A stretch of 64,000 bases of DNA, from positions 310,001-374,000 of the forward strand of contig NZ_JARXVF010000005.1 of the NCBI RefSeq assembly GCF_029892515.1, given 5' to 3'. Shown here piece by piece: positions 16,777 to 25,556 of the stretch. The notes below the pieces were generated by a model that was not told where the DNA came from, made no database searches, and was given only the letters and a program-made list of their open reading frames with translations. Numbering within the stretch: position 1 is the stretch's first letter; the number at the start of each line of letters is the position of its first letter. The position numbers and the translations under genes were made by a program. Source of the DNA: Pseudaminobacter soli (ex Li et al. 2025) (GTDB taxonomy: Bacteria > Pseudomonadota > Alphaproteobacteria > Rhizobiales > Rhizobiaceae).

Positions 16777-17637
16777 TCAGCCCGCCGTAAGACTCTGGCG
16801 TTCGCTGAGGGACGAACCATGGGCAACGAGCGCGGTCATGATCTCGGCCGCGGCCAGTGCGGCGATCACCGCCGGGCGCTTGTCCTTCACGGCATCGCCG
16901 CCGATGGGCGAGACGAGCCGCGCGAAGGCGTCTTCCGTGCCGCCGGCCGTCTTGAGGAACCAGCTCTTGAAGGTGGCCTTCTTGGTCTTGGAGCCGATCA
17001 TGCCGACATAGGCAGCGTCGTCGCGCTTCAGCGCCTCGGCGACGATCAGGAAGTCGAGCGCGTGGTCATGCGTCAGCACCACGAAAGCTGAGCCAGCGGG
17101 CGCCTCGCGCACCATTTCCTCCGGCACCGGCGTCAGCCGCATGTCGACCGCGTCCGGCATGCCTTCCAGCATGTCCGCGCGGGTTTCCACGACCACCGCC
17201 TGCACCGGCAACAGCGAGAACGCAGCCGCCAGGGCATGGCCGACATGACCACCGCCGAAGACATAGATGTGCGGGCTCGCCGCATCCTCGGCACGCGCCT
17301 GCTCGATCAGCTCGTTGCGCAGCGCTTCGTCCGCAGGCCGGATCGTCAGGCCGACACGGCCGCCGCAGCATTGGCCGATTTCTGGTCCGAGTGGGATGTC
17401 GAGCTCGACATGCTCGGCTCCCGCATCACGGGGTGCTGCCAGCATGTGCCGCGCGCAGTCTATCGCCATGAATTCCAGATGGCCGCCGCCGATCGTGCCG
17501 AAGATGGCCTGCGGCGAAACCAGCATGCGTGCCCCGGTCTCGCGAGGCGTCGAGCCTTTTGCTTCCGTCACCTCGACAAGGGCCACTTTGGCAGCACTGT
17601 CGAGGAAAGAACGGAGGCGCTCAGAGTTTCGTGTCAC
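16777..17637 (-). CDS. xdhC: Xanthine dehydrogenase accessory protein XdhC
   Basis: A 286-residue cytosolic chaperone that binds molybdenum cofactor, helps its sulfuration and inserts it into xanthine dehydrogenase. The N-terminal XdhC/CoxI domain shows EVTEAKGSTPRETGARMLVS, GTIGGGHLE and the conserved QCCGG. The C-terminal Rossmann-like domain has VFGGGHVGHALA and YVGMIGSKTKK. The start is a GTG whose bases overlap the xdhB stop as GTGA, so the two are coupled. It is the last gene of uraH-xdhA-xdhB-xdhC. Confidence 0.92.
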   Translation of the reverse strand: MTRNSERLRSFLDSAAKVALVEVTEAKGSTPRETGARMLVSPQAIFGTIGGGHLEFMAIDCARHMLAAPRDAGAEHVELDIPLGPEIGQCCGGRVGLTIRPADEALRNELIEQARAEDAASPHIYVFGGGHVGHALAAAFSLLPVQAVVVETRADMLEGMPDAVDMRLTPVPEEMVREAPAGSAFVVLTHDHALDFLIVAEALKRDDAAYVGMIGSKTKKATFKSWFLKTAGGTEDAFARLVSPIGGDAVKDKRPAVIAALAAAEIMTALVAHGSSLSERQSLTAG

Positions 17638-19988
17638 TTCCGTGCCGTTTCGACTCTCAACCGTTCGATTGCCATCAGCACGCGCTCGGGCGTCGCAGGC
17701 GCATCGAGACGCGGGCAGACTTTGTGGTCGGCCACGCTTGCCACGGCATCCGACAGTGCGTGCAGCACCGAAATGCCCAGCGGCAGCGGTGGCTCGCCGA
17801 CAGCCTTGGAGCGATGGATCGTCGGCTCATAGGCCTCGGACCAATCGGTCAGCGCCACATTGAAGACCTTCGGCCGGTCGGAGGCGAGCGGAATCTTGTA
17901 GGTCGAGGGCGCATGCGTGCGCAGGCGGCCCTTGTCGTCCCACACCAGTTCCTCGGTGGTCAGCCAGCCCATGCCCTGGACGAAGCCGCCCTCCACCTGG
18001 CCGATGTCGATGGCCCGGTTCAGCGAGCGGCCGACATCGTGCAGGATATCGGTGCGTTCGACCACATATTCGCCGGTCAGCGTATCGACCGACACTTCCG
18101 AGCAGGCCGCGCCATAGGCGTAATAGTAGAAGGCGTGGCCGCGGCCCTTGCTGCGGTCCCAATGGATCTTCGGCGTCTTGTAGAAGCCGGCAGCCGAAAG
18201 CTGGACGCGCCCGACATAGGCCTGCTTGACCAGATCGTTGAAGCTGATTTCCTGGTTGCCGACCCGTACCCGGTTGGGCAGGAACACGATCTGGTCGGCC
18301 GGCACCTGATAGCGCTCGGCCGCGAAATCGGTGAGCCGCTTGCGGATCTGCCGCGCCGCGTTCTGCGCCGCCATGCCGTTGAGGTCGGCGCCGGAAGAAG
18401 CGGCCGTCGGCGCGGTGTTCGGCACCTTGGCCGTGGTCGTCGCGGTAATCTTCACCCGATCGAGATCGATCTGGAATTCCTCGGCCACCACCTGCGCCAC
18501 CTTCAGGTGCAGGCCCTGCCCCATCTCGGTGCCGCCATGGTTCATGTGCACCGAGCCGTCGGCATAGACATGCACCAGCGCGCCGGCCTGGTTGGACTCG
18601 GTCTTGGTGAAGGAAATGCCGAACTTCACCGGCGTCAGCGCAATGCCGCGCTTGATGAAGCGGCTTTTGGCGTTGAACTCGGCGATGGCGCGGCGGCGTC
18701 CCGCATAGTCGGCGCTTTCTTCCAGTTCGGCCACGATGCGCTGGATGATGCAGTCTTCGACCTTCTGGTGATAGGGCGTGACGTTGCGCTCGCCCTCAAC
18801 GCCCATCGCGTCATAGAAATTCAGCTTGCGGATTTCGAGCGGGTCCTTGCCCACGGCAAAGGCCACTTCCTCGATGACGCGCTCGCAGCCGACCATCCCT
18901 TGGGGGCCGCCGAAGCCGCGAAACGCGGTGTTCGAGACGGTGTTGGTGTAGAGCGGCGCCGACTTGGCGTGCACGTGGGGATAGAAATAGGCGTTGTCGC
19001 AGTGGAACAGCGCGCGGTCGCCCACCGGGCCCGACAGGTCGGCCGAGAAGCCGGCATTGAGCGCGAACATGTAGTCGACGCCCAGGATACGGCCCTCATC
19101 ATCGAAGCCCACTTCATAGTCGATGTCGAAGTCGTGCCGCTTGCCGGTGGCGGTCATGTCCTCGTCGCGGTCGAGCCTGACCTTGACCGCCCGCTTGAGC
19201 TTCTTGGCCGCGATTGCCGCAAGTGCGGCGCACTGGTTGGCCTGGGTTTCCTTGCCGCCGAAGCCGCCGCCCATGCGCCGCACTTCAATGGTCACGGCGT
19301 TGCTCGCCACGCCCAGCGCATGCGCAACCATGTGCTGCGTCTCGCTCGGGCCCTGGGTGGAGCTGTAGACGTGGATCTCGTCGTCCTCGCCCGGAACTGC
19401 CAGCGCAACCTGGCCTTCGAGATAGAAATGGTCCTGTCCGCCGAGCTTCATGCTGCCCTTGACGCGGCGCGGGGAAGCCGCGATCGCGGCGGCGGCATCG
19501 CCCCGTTTCAGGGTCAGCGGTGTCGTAACCTGCTTGTCCTTCTCGGGGTCGAGGTCCCAGATGTGGACGATCGGCGCAAGCTCTTCATACTCGATCTTGG
19601 CCAAACGCGCGGCGCGGCGGGCCTGCTCGCGCGTCTCGGCGATGACGCAGAAGATCGGCTGGCCGTGGAACTGCACTTTGCCTTCGGCCAGCACCGGGTC
19701 GTCATGCATGCCGCTCGGCGAAATGTCGTTCTCGCCGGGCACGTCTCCATAGGTCAGCACATCGACCACGCCGGGCGCAGCGCGCACCGCCGAGAGATCG
19801 ACGCTCTTCAAGAGGCCATGCGCAACGTTCGAAAGGCCGAGCCCCGCATGCAGCGTGCCGGCAGGTTCGGGCATGTCGTCGATATAGACCGCCGTGCCCG
19901 CCACATGCTTGTGCGCCGAGTCATGGCGCTGGTCGGTATGCACGCCGCCGACGATCCGGGCGGCCTTGAGGTCGGAATGCTTGTTCAT
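17634..19988 (-). CDS. xdhB: Xanthine dehydrogenase, molybdopterin-binding large subunit
   Basis: A 784-residue Mo-cofactor subunit that oxidises hypoxanthine and xanthine to urate. Seen are the early SAHKHVAGTAVYIDDMPEP, the cofactor-loop motif RMGGGFGGKE, NTAFRGFGGPQGM, EMGQGLHLK and ASSGADLNG near the catalytic region, and a C-terminal GEPPLPLG. The start at the ATG 19988 is just 10 bases after xdhA's stop, so the subunits are made together. Length agrees with bacterial XdhB. Confidence 0.94.
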   Translation of the reverse strand: MNKHSDLKAARIVGGVHTDQRHDSAHKHVAGTAVYIDDMPEPAGTLHAGLGLSNVAHGLLKSVDLSAVRAAPGVVDVLTYGDVPGENDISPSGMHDDPVLAEGKVQFHGQPIFCVIAETREQARRAARLAKIEYEELAPIVHIWDLDPEKDKQVTTPLTLKRGDAAAAIAASPRRVKGSMKLGGQDHFYLEGQVALAVPGEDDEIHVYSSTQGPSETQHMVAHALGVASNAVTIEVRRMGGGFGGKETQANQCAALAAIAAKKLKRAVKVRLDRDEDMTATGKRHDFDIDYEVGFDDEGRILGVDYMFALNAGFSADLSGPVGDRALFHCDNAYFYPHVHAKSAPLYTNTVSNTAFRGFGGPQGMVGCERVIEEVAFAVGKDPLEIRKLNFYDAMGVEGERNVTPYHQKVEDCIIQRIVAELEESADYAGRRRAIAEFNAKSRFIKRGIALTPVKFGISFTKTESNQAGALVHVYADGSVHMNHGGTEMGQGLHLKVAQVVAEEFQIDLDRVKITATTTAKVPNTAPTAASSGADLNGMAAQNAARQIRKRLTDFAAERYQVPADQIVFLPNRVRVGNQEISFNDLVKQAYVGRVQLSAAGFYKTPKIHWDRSKGRGHAFYYYAYGAACSEVSVDTLTGEYVVERTDILHDVGRSLNRAIDIGQVEGGFVQGMGWLTTEELVWDDKGRLRTHAPSTYKIPLASDRPKVFNVALTDWSEAYEPTIHRSKAVGEPPLPLGISVLHALSDAVASVADHKVCPRLDAPATPERVLMAIERLRVETARK

Positions 19989-19998
19989 CGCCGTCTCC

Positions 19999-21480
19999 TC
20001 ACGCTGCCTGGTGGCGCGAAACCTGGATCGGCTCGCTGCCGCCCTGGGTTTCGGCGAAGAAGCGGCGCAGCAGGTTGCGCGCCGACAACATACGATATTC
20101 CGCGCTGGCACGCATGTCGGTCAGCGGGGTGAAATCCTGGGCATAGGCGTCGAGCGCGGCCTCCACCGTGGCTTCCGTCCACGGCTTGCCGGCAAGCGCG
20201 GCTTCGACCACCTTGGCGCGCTTGGGCGTTGCCGCCATGCCGCCATAGGCGATGCGAACCGAACCCACCGTGCCGTCGGCAGCCAGCGTCAGATGGAAGG
20301 CGCCAAGGGCTGCGGTAATGTCCTCGTCGCGGCGCTTGGAGACCTTGTAGACGGCAAAGTGGCTGTCCTTTGCCGGCACCGGCACATGCACTGCCTCGAC
20401 GAATTCGCCCGGCTGGCGGTCCTGCTTGCCATAGGCGATGAAGAATTCTTCGAGCGGAATGGTGCGGCGCGCAGCACCCTTGCGCAGGGTCAGCGTCGCG
20501 CCCAGCGCGATGAAGGGCGGCGGCGTGTCGCCGATGGGCGAGCCGTTGGCGACATTGCCGCCGATGGTGCCCATATTGCGCACCTGCTCGCCGCCAATGC
20601 GATTGATCAGCTCGCCCAACGCCGGAATGCGCTGGCTGAGCAGATCGAAGGCCTCGGTGTAGGTGACGCCCGCGCCGATGGTGATGACGCCATCCTTCTC
20701 GGAAATGCCGCGCAGCCCTTCGAGATGGCCGATGAAGACCACCGGCGAGATATCGCGCATGAACTTCGTGACCCACAGGCCCACGTCGGTTGAGCCGGCA
20801 ACGATGGTTGCCTTGGGCTCGGCTTCGAGCACCGCGGCGAGATCGTCGACATCGGCCGGCACGATCAGCCGCGCCTTGCCCGATCCGACCTCGACGCGTG
20901 CTCCGTCGCGCATCGCGGCGAGCTTTTCTATGACCGCCGCGCGTTCCAACGCCAACGGGTCGCTCGCTACCTTGCCATAGTCGGAGATGGCGCGCGCGGC
21001 GCGCATGATCGCCTCATAGCCGGTGCAGCGGCAAAGATTGCCCTGCAGCGCCTTCTCGATCGTCGCGTCGGACGGATTGGCGTCCTTCATCCAGAGGCCG
21101 TAGAGCGACATCACGACGCCCGGCGTGCAGAAGCCGCATTGCGAGCCGTGGAAATCGACCATCGCCTTCTGCACCGGGTGCAGATCGCCACCCGCCGGCT
21201 GAACATGCTCGATCGTCACCACATGGCTGCCGTCGAGCGAGCCGAGGAAGCGGATGCAAGCATTGACGCTTTCGTAAACGAGGCCGCCTGCCGCCAGCTT
21301 GCCCACCAGCACCGTGCAGGCGCCACAGTCGCCCTCGGCGCAGCCTTCCTTGGTGCCGCGCAGCGAGCGGTCGAGCCGCAGCCAGTCGAGCAGTGTCGCG
21401 TCAGGCGCCAAGTCGCGGATGCTCACCTCCCGGCCATTGAGCAGGAAGCGGATTTCGTTGCGGATCGAGGCGGACGACAT
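19999..21480 (-). CDS. xdhA: Xanthine dehydrogenase, FAD/iron-sulfur small subunit
   Basis: A 493-residue electron-transfer subunit. Residues 40-80 bind one [2Fe-2S] cluster (GCAEGDCGACTVLVG then a later Cys). A second cluster follows (QCGFCTPG and NLCRCTGY). The FAD domain has the phosphate-binding TIVAGSTDVGLW and GTIGGNVANGSPIGD. It passes electrons from the Mo site in XdhB to NAD. GGAAAG precedes the ATG. It lies 57 bases after uraH. Confidence 0.94.
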   Translation of the reverse strand: MSSASIRNEIRFLLNGREVSIRDLAPDATLLDWLRLDRSLRGTKEGCAEGDCGACTVLVGKLAAGGLVYESVNACIRFLGSLDGSHVVTIEHVQPAGGDLHPVQKAMVDFHGSQCGFCTPGVVMSLYGLWMKDANPSDATIEKALQGNLCRCTGYEAIMRAARAISDYGKVASDPLALERAAVIEKLAAMRDGARVEVGSGKARLIVPADVDDLAAVLEAEPKATIVAGSTDVGLWVTKFMRDISPVVFIGHLEGLRGISEKDGVITIGAGVTYTEAFDLLSQRIPALGELINRIGGEQVRNMGTIGGNVANGSPIGDTPPPFIALGATLTLRKGAARRTIPLEEFFIAYGKQDRQPGEFVEAVHVPVPAKDSHFAVYKVSKRRDEDITAALGAFHLTLAADGTVGSVRIAYGGMAATPKRAKVVEAALAGKPWTEATVEAALDAYAQDFTPLTDMRASAEYRMLSARNLLRRFFAETQGGSEPIQVSRHQAA

Positions 21481-21537
21481 GCTGTTATCTTTCCGTGCGG
21501 ACGCTGGTTCGAGGCTGTGCGGCGGCGTGCGCGGCCA

Positions 21538-21903
21538 TCAGCTGCCCCGATAGGTCGAATAACCATATGGCGAAAGCAAGAGCGGCACGTGATAGTGCTT
21601 GTGCTCCGCAATGCCGAAGCGCACCGGCACCTTGTCCAGGAAGGCCGGATCGGTCAGGCTGGTGCCATGCGTGCGCATGTAGTCGCCGGCTTCGAACACG
21701 ATCTCGTATTCGCCGAGATGGAAACCGTCGCCTTCCATGAGCGGGGCGTCGCAGCGGCCGTCCAGGTTGGTGTTCACGATCTTGATCAGTGTCCGGGTCT
21801 CGCCGTCGAGGCGATAAAGCGACAGCCTGAGGCCGTCTGCGGGACGGCCCGTGGCCGTATCGAGAACATGGGTTGTAAGGCGCCCGCCTTGAGCTGTGGA
21901 CAT
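21538..21903 (-). CDS. uraH: 5-Hydroxyisourate hydrolase
   Basis: A 121-residue transthyretin-like enzyme that opens the ring of 5-hydroxyisourate to OHCU. The N-terminal [17 protein letters not shown] supplies the first catalytic His, [12 protein letters not shown] supplies another, and the protein ends in the family hallmark YRGS. It has no signal peptide, so it acts in the cytosol after PuuD. GGGAGG precedes the ATG. It heads the uraH-xdhABC operon. Confidence 0.95.
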   Translation of the reverse strand: MSTAQGGRLTTHVLDTATGRPADGLRLSLYRLDGETRTLIKIVNTNLDGRCDAPLMEGDGFHLGEYEIVFEAGDYMRTHGTSLTDPAFLDKVPVRFGIAEHKHYHVPLLLSPYGYSTYRGS

Positions 21904-22087
21904 ATGGCCTCCCTACCTTCGATACATGCGAATGCGCATGGTCTGTTGTGTGTCAATTAAAGGCGATGCAAAACTCGGCGTGAAGTGGAACGCCACAAAA
22001 AGACTTTCAATTTTTTTAGGGGGAATATCCATGCACCCCTTTGATATTGTGAGAATATAAGGTCACCGCGACCAGGGGTAAAGGAAG
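21904..22087. promoter_or_regulatory. Divergent control region uraH / puuE fusion
   Basis: 184 bases between divergent purine operons. It holds GACTTTCAA at 22002-22010 followed by a T-tract and TAGGGGG, echoing the puuD-LysR region, and a small inverted repeat GGCGT (21977-21981) / ACGCC (21990-21994). It probably carries promoters in both directions; exact boxes were not resolved. Confidence 0.45.
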
Positions 22088-23521
22088 ATGCGTTACGTAA
22101 GAGACATGCGCGGCTATGGCGCCAATGCCCCGGACCCCAAATGGCCGGGTGGAGCCCATGTCGCGGTCCAGTTCGTAGTCAATTACGAGGAAGGCGGCGA
22201 AAACTGCATTTTGCATGGCGATGCAGCCTCCGAAGCCTTCCTGTCCGAGGTCGTGGGTGCGGCACCCTGGCCCGGCAAACGTCACTGGAACATGGAGTCG
22301 ATCTACGAATACGGCGCCCGCGCCGGCTTCTGGCGGCTGCACCGCATGTTCACGGAGGCCGATGTGCCGGTCACCGTCTATGGCGTCGCCTCTGCCCTCG
22401 CCCGCTCGCCCGACCAGGTCGCGGCCATGCAGGAAGCGAACTGGGAAATCGCCTCGCACGGCCTGCGCTGGATCGACTATCGCGACCATGAGGAGGAAGC
22501 CGAGCGCGCCGACCTCATAGAGGCTGTCCGCCTGCACAAGGAGGTCGTCGGCGAACGGCCCACCGGCCTCTATCTCGGCCGCACCTCGGTCTATTCGGTG
22601 CGCATCGCAGCCGCCGAGGGCGGATTCACCTGGATTTCCGACACCTATGACGACGACCTGCCCTACTGGCTCGACCATGACGGCCATGGCAATGCCATCC
22701 CGCCGCAGCTCGTCATCCCCTACACGCTCGACGCCAACGACATGCGCTTTGCCACCGCGCAGGGTTTCAACTCGGGCGACCAGTTCTTTGCCTATCTGAA
22801 GGACGCCTTCGACACGCTCTATGCCGAGGGCAAGGCCGGACGCGGCGGCATGATGAGCATTGGCCTGCACTGCCGCCTGATCGGCCGGCCGGGCCGCGCC
22901 GCAGCCCTCCAGCGCTTCATCGATTATGTGAAGAGCCACGACAAGGTGTGGCTGCCGCGCCGGATCGACATCGCCAACCACTGGCGCGAGCATCACCCCT
23001 ACAAGCCGGCCGCACTTCGCCCCTCGCGAATGGGCGAGCATGAGTTCGTCGAGAAATTCGGCGGCATCTTTGAGCATTCGCCCTGGATCGCCGAACGCGC
23101 CTTCCGACTGGAGCTCGGGGCTGCCCATGACAGCGCCGGCGGCCTGCACAATGCGCTCTGCCGCGCGTTCCGCTCCGCCACCGAGGCCGAACGCCTCGGC
23201 GTGCTGACGGCCCACCCCGACCTTGCCGGCAAGCTGGCGCAGGCCAAGCGCCTGACGGCGGAATCGACCAAGGAACAGGCTTCCGCCGGGCTCGACGCCC
23301 TGACCGACGCCGAGCGCGAAAGGTTCACCGAGCTGAACAGCGCCTATGTGCAAAAATTCGGCTTCCCCTTCATCATTGCCGTCAAGGGCCGCACCAAGGA
23401 CGAGATCCTTGCCGCCTTCCAGACGCGCATCGACAACGACCGCAAAACCGAATTCGAGACCGCCTGTGCCCAGGTGGAGCGCATCGCGCTCTTGAGGCTC
23501 AGGGACATCCTGCCGCTCTAA
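22088..23521 (+). CDS. puuE: Fused allantoinase PuuE - OHCU decarboxylase
   Basis: A 477-residue two-domain enzyme. Residues 1 to about 305 form a polysaccharide-deacetylase-like (NodB-fold) PuuE allantoinase (SIYEYGARAGFWRLHRMF, WEIASHGLRW, SIGLHCRLIGRPGRA). Residues about 320-477 form OHCU decarboxylase (GGIFEHSPWIAERA, LTAHPDLAGKLA, QKFGFPFIIAVKG). So one chain would turn OHCU into S-allantoin and then allantoin into allantoate. Domain order is reversed relative to the chemistry. AAGGAAG precedes the ATG; it is the first gene of puuE-UGlyAH-allA-deaminase. Confidence 0.92.
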   Translation: MRYVRDMRGYGANAPDPKWPGGAHVAVQFVVNYEEGGENCILHGDAASEAFLSEVVGAAPWPGKRHWNMESIYEYGARAGFWRLHRMFTEADVPVTVYGVASALARSPDQVAAMQEANWEIASHGLRWIDYRDHEEEAERADLIEAVRLHKEVVGERPTGLYLGRTSVYSVRIAAAEGGFTWISDTYDDDLPYWLDHDGHGNAIPPQLVIPYTLDANDMRFATAQGFNSGDQFFAYLKDAFDTLYAEGKAGRGGMMSIGLHCRLIGRPGRAAALQRFIDYVKSHDKVWLPRRIDIANHWREHHPYKPAALRPSRMGEHEFVEKFGGIFEHSPWIAERAFRLELGAAHDSAGGLHNALCRAFRSATEAERLGVLTAHPDLAGKLAQAKRLTAESTKEQASAGLDALTDAERERFTELNSAYVQKFGFPFIIAVKGRTKDEILAAFQTRIDNDRKTEFETACAQVERIALLRLRDILPL

Positions 23522-23535
23522 AGGAAAAACGACAA

Positions 23536-24363
23536 ATGGCCGGCCGCACCTACTACGCTCCCACCGGAGGTCTGCCGCCGCAGACGGACCTCATCACCGA
23601 CCGCGCCGTCTTCACCGAAGCCTACGCGGTGATCCCCCGGCGCGAGTTCAGCGACATCGTCGCTAGCTACCTGCCCTTCTGGGACAAGACCCGGTGCTGG
23701 GTCATCGCGCGCCCGCTTTCGGGCTTTGCCGAGACCTTCTCGCAATATGTGATGGAAGTGCAGCCCGGCGGCGGCAGCGACCAGCCCGAGCCCGATGCAG
23801 ACGCCGAGGGCGTGCTCTTCGTGGTGGAAGGCGAGATCACGGTTACCGTCGATGGCGCGGCCCATCGCCTGACGCCGGGCGGCTATGCCTTCCTGCCGCC
23901 TGCCAGCGGCTGGACCCTGCGCAACGAAAGCGCCGCCGCGGCGCGCTTCCACTGGATCCGCAAGGCCTATGAATATGTCGAGGGCATCGACGTTCCGGAA
24001 CCGATCTTCGCCAACGAGAACGACATCGCCCCGACCGCGATGCCCGATACGGACGGGAAATGGGCGACCACCCGCTTCGTCGATCCGGCCGACCTGCGCC
24101 ACGACATGCATGTCACCATCGTCACCTTCAAGCCGGGCGGCATCATCCCCTTCCCCGAAACGCATGTGATGGAGCACGGGCTCTACGTGCTGGAAGGCCA
24201 GGCCGTCTACCGCCTGAACCAGGACTGGGTGGAAGTGCAGGCCGGCGACTATATGTGGCTGCGCGCCTTCTGCCCGCAGGCCTGCTATTCCGGCGGCCCC
24301 GGCGATTTCCGCTATCTGCTCTACAAGGACGTCAACCGACACGCCAAGCTGGACCGGTTCTGA
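23536..24363 (+). CDS. (S)-ureidoglycine aminohydrolase (bicupin)
   Basis: A 275-residue protein with two cupin domains (residues about 60-125 and 190-265). The second holds the Mn-site pattern ETHVMEHGLYVLEGQ and the ending YKDVNRH typical of ureidoglycine aminohydrolase (AllE/UGlyAH). It releases ammonia from S-ureidoglycine to form S-ureidoglycolate. It begins 14 bases after the PuuE fusion gene with AAGGAAAA as ribosome site. Databases often label this family allantoicase, but sequence and context fit the aminohydrolase. Confidence 0.9.
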   Translation: MAGRTYYAPTGGLPPQTDLITDRAVFTEAYAVIPRREFSDIVASYLPFWDKTRCWVIARPLSGFAETFSQYVMEVQPGGGSDQPEPDADAEGVLFVVEGEITVTVDGAAHRLTPGGYAFLPPASGWTLRNESAAAARFHWIRKAYEYVEGIDVPEPIFANENDIAPTAMPDTDGKWATTRFVDPADLRHDMHVTIVTFKPGGIIPFPETHVMEHGLYVLEGQAVYRLNQDWVEVQAGDYMWLRAFCPQACYSGGPGDFRYLLYKDVNRHAKLDRF

Positions 24364-24394
24364 CCGGTCGGCTGCCGAGGAAGGACAAGGCGCC

Positions 24395-24901
24395 ATGACC
24401 CGGATCGTCGCCCAGCCGCTCACTCGCGACAACTTTGCCGAATTCGGCGAGGTCATCGAGACCGAGGACGCGCACCACTATCCGATCAACGCCGGCAAAT
24501 GCGAGCGCTACCACGCGCTCGCCACCGCCGAGGCGGCAGGTCCCAACAGCCGCGTCATCCTCAACGTCTTCAAGGGAACGCCCTATGCCTTCCCGCTGAA
24601 GCTTTCGATGGTCGAGCGCCATCCCTTCGGCAGCCAGGCTTTTGTGCCGCTCTCGCCGCGCCCGTTCCTGGTGGTGGTTTGCCACGACACGGAGGAAGGC
24701 CCCGGCACGCCGCATGCCTTCATCACCAAGCCCGGCCAGGGCGTGAACTATCCGCGCAACCTCTGGCACGGCGTGCTGACGCCGATCGGCGAGCCGCAGG
24801 ATTTCCTTGTGGTCGACCGCGCCGGCGACGGCGTCAATCTCGAGGAATTTTTCTACCCCGAGCCCTATGAGATCGTGCTTCCGGAAGGAATTTTGCCATG
24901 A
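24395..24901 (+). CDS. allA: Ureidoglycolate lyase
   Basis: A 168-residue cupin-like enzyme splitting S-ureidoglycolate into glyoxylate and urea. Family signatures visible are FAEFGEVIE at the start, MVERHPFGSQAFVPL in the centre and NYPRNLWHGVLTPI near the active site. AGGAAGGA precedes the ATG at 24395. Its stop overlaps the next gene's start in an ATGA. Confidence 0.93.
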   Translation: MTRIVAQPLTRDNFAEFGEVIETEDAHHYPINAGKCERYHALATAEAAGPNSRVILNVFKGTPYAFPLKLSMVERHPFGSQAFVPLSPRPFLVVVCHDTEEGPGTPHAFITKPGQGVNYPRNLWHGVLTPIGEPQDFLVVDRAGDGVNLEEFFYPEPYEIVLPEGILP

Positions 24902-25491
24902 GCACAGTCGCGCTGATCAACCGCCTGTTCGACGTCATCGAGGACGACATCGTGCCAAAGACGGCCGAGGGCGTCGCCCATGGAAACAAGCTGTTCGGCG
25001 CGGCGATCCTGCGCAAGTCCGACCAGTCGCTCGTCCTGGCCGAGACCAACAACGAGCTCGAAAACCCGCTCTGGCACGGCGAGGTCCATTGCCTGAAGCG
25101 CTTCTACGAGATGCCCAAGGCCGACCGCCCGGACACCAAGGACTGCATCTTCCTCTCCACCCACGAGCCCTGCTCGCTGTGCCTCTCCGCCATCACCTGG
25201 GCTGGCTTCGACAATTTCTACTACCTGTTCAGTCACGAGGACTCGCGCGACAGCTTTGCCATCCCGCACGACCTGAAGATCCTGAAAGAGGTCTTCACCC
25301 TCGATCCGGGCGGCTACAACGCCGAAAACGCCTACTGGAAAAGCTATTCACTGCGCCGCCTGGTGCGCGAATTGCCCGAGGCCGAGCGCGAAGAGTTGGA
25401 AGCGCGCATCGACAAGATTTCAAAGCGCTATGACGAACTGTCCGGCGCCTACCAGTCCGGCAAGGCCGACAACGACATTCCGTTGAATTAG
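24898..25491 (+). CDS. Nucleoside/purine deaminase (CDA superfamily)
   Basis: A 197-residue zinc deaminase. The zinc site is complete: HGEVH (zinc His and catalytic Glu) near residue 61 and EPCSLC near residue 93. The C-terminal region, with LDPGGYNAENAYWKSY, is longer than that of cytidine deaminase. It is coupled by ATGA to allA, so its substrate is likely a purine or ureide intermediate. A second guanine deaminase role is one option, since guaD in this window is of the unrelated amidohydrolase type. The true substrate cannot be read from sequence. Confidence 0.82.
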   Translation: MSTVALINRLFDVIEDDIVPKTAEGVAHGNKLFGAAILRKSDQSLVLAETNNELENPLWHGEVHCLKRFYEMPKADRPDTKDCIFLSTHEPCSLCLSAITWAGFDNFYYLFSHEDSRDSFAIPHDLKILKEVFTLDPGGYNAENAYWKSYSLRRLVRELPEAEREELEARIDKISKRYDELSGAYQSGKADNDIPLN

Positions 25492-25538
25492 AGCATGATC
25501 CCGAAAAGTTGCAGACTTTTCGGGCAAGATCATGCTTC
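25491..25538. repeat. Rhizobial-type palindromic intergenic repeat
   Basis: Nested palindrome with outer arms GCATGATC / GATCATGC and inner arms CCGAAAAGT / ACTTTTCGG around TGCAG. I recall this sequence as abundant in Rhizobiales genomes. It begins on the last base of the deaminase stop codon, close to the end of the toxin gene that converges on it, and could serve as a transcription end. Confidence 0.8.
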
Positions 25539-25556
25539 AAAAACAAAATCTAAGCT

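Noticed and set aside
17529-20132. 867-codon open frame on the plus strand opposite xdhB/xdhC
   Set aside because: It is a GC-rich antisense shadow: no family motif, no ribosome site, and the opposite strand encodes unmistakable xanthine dehydrogenase and XdhC.
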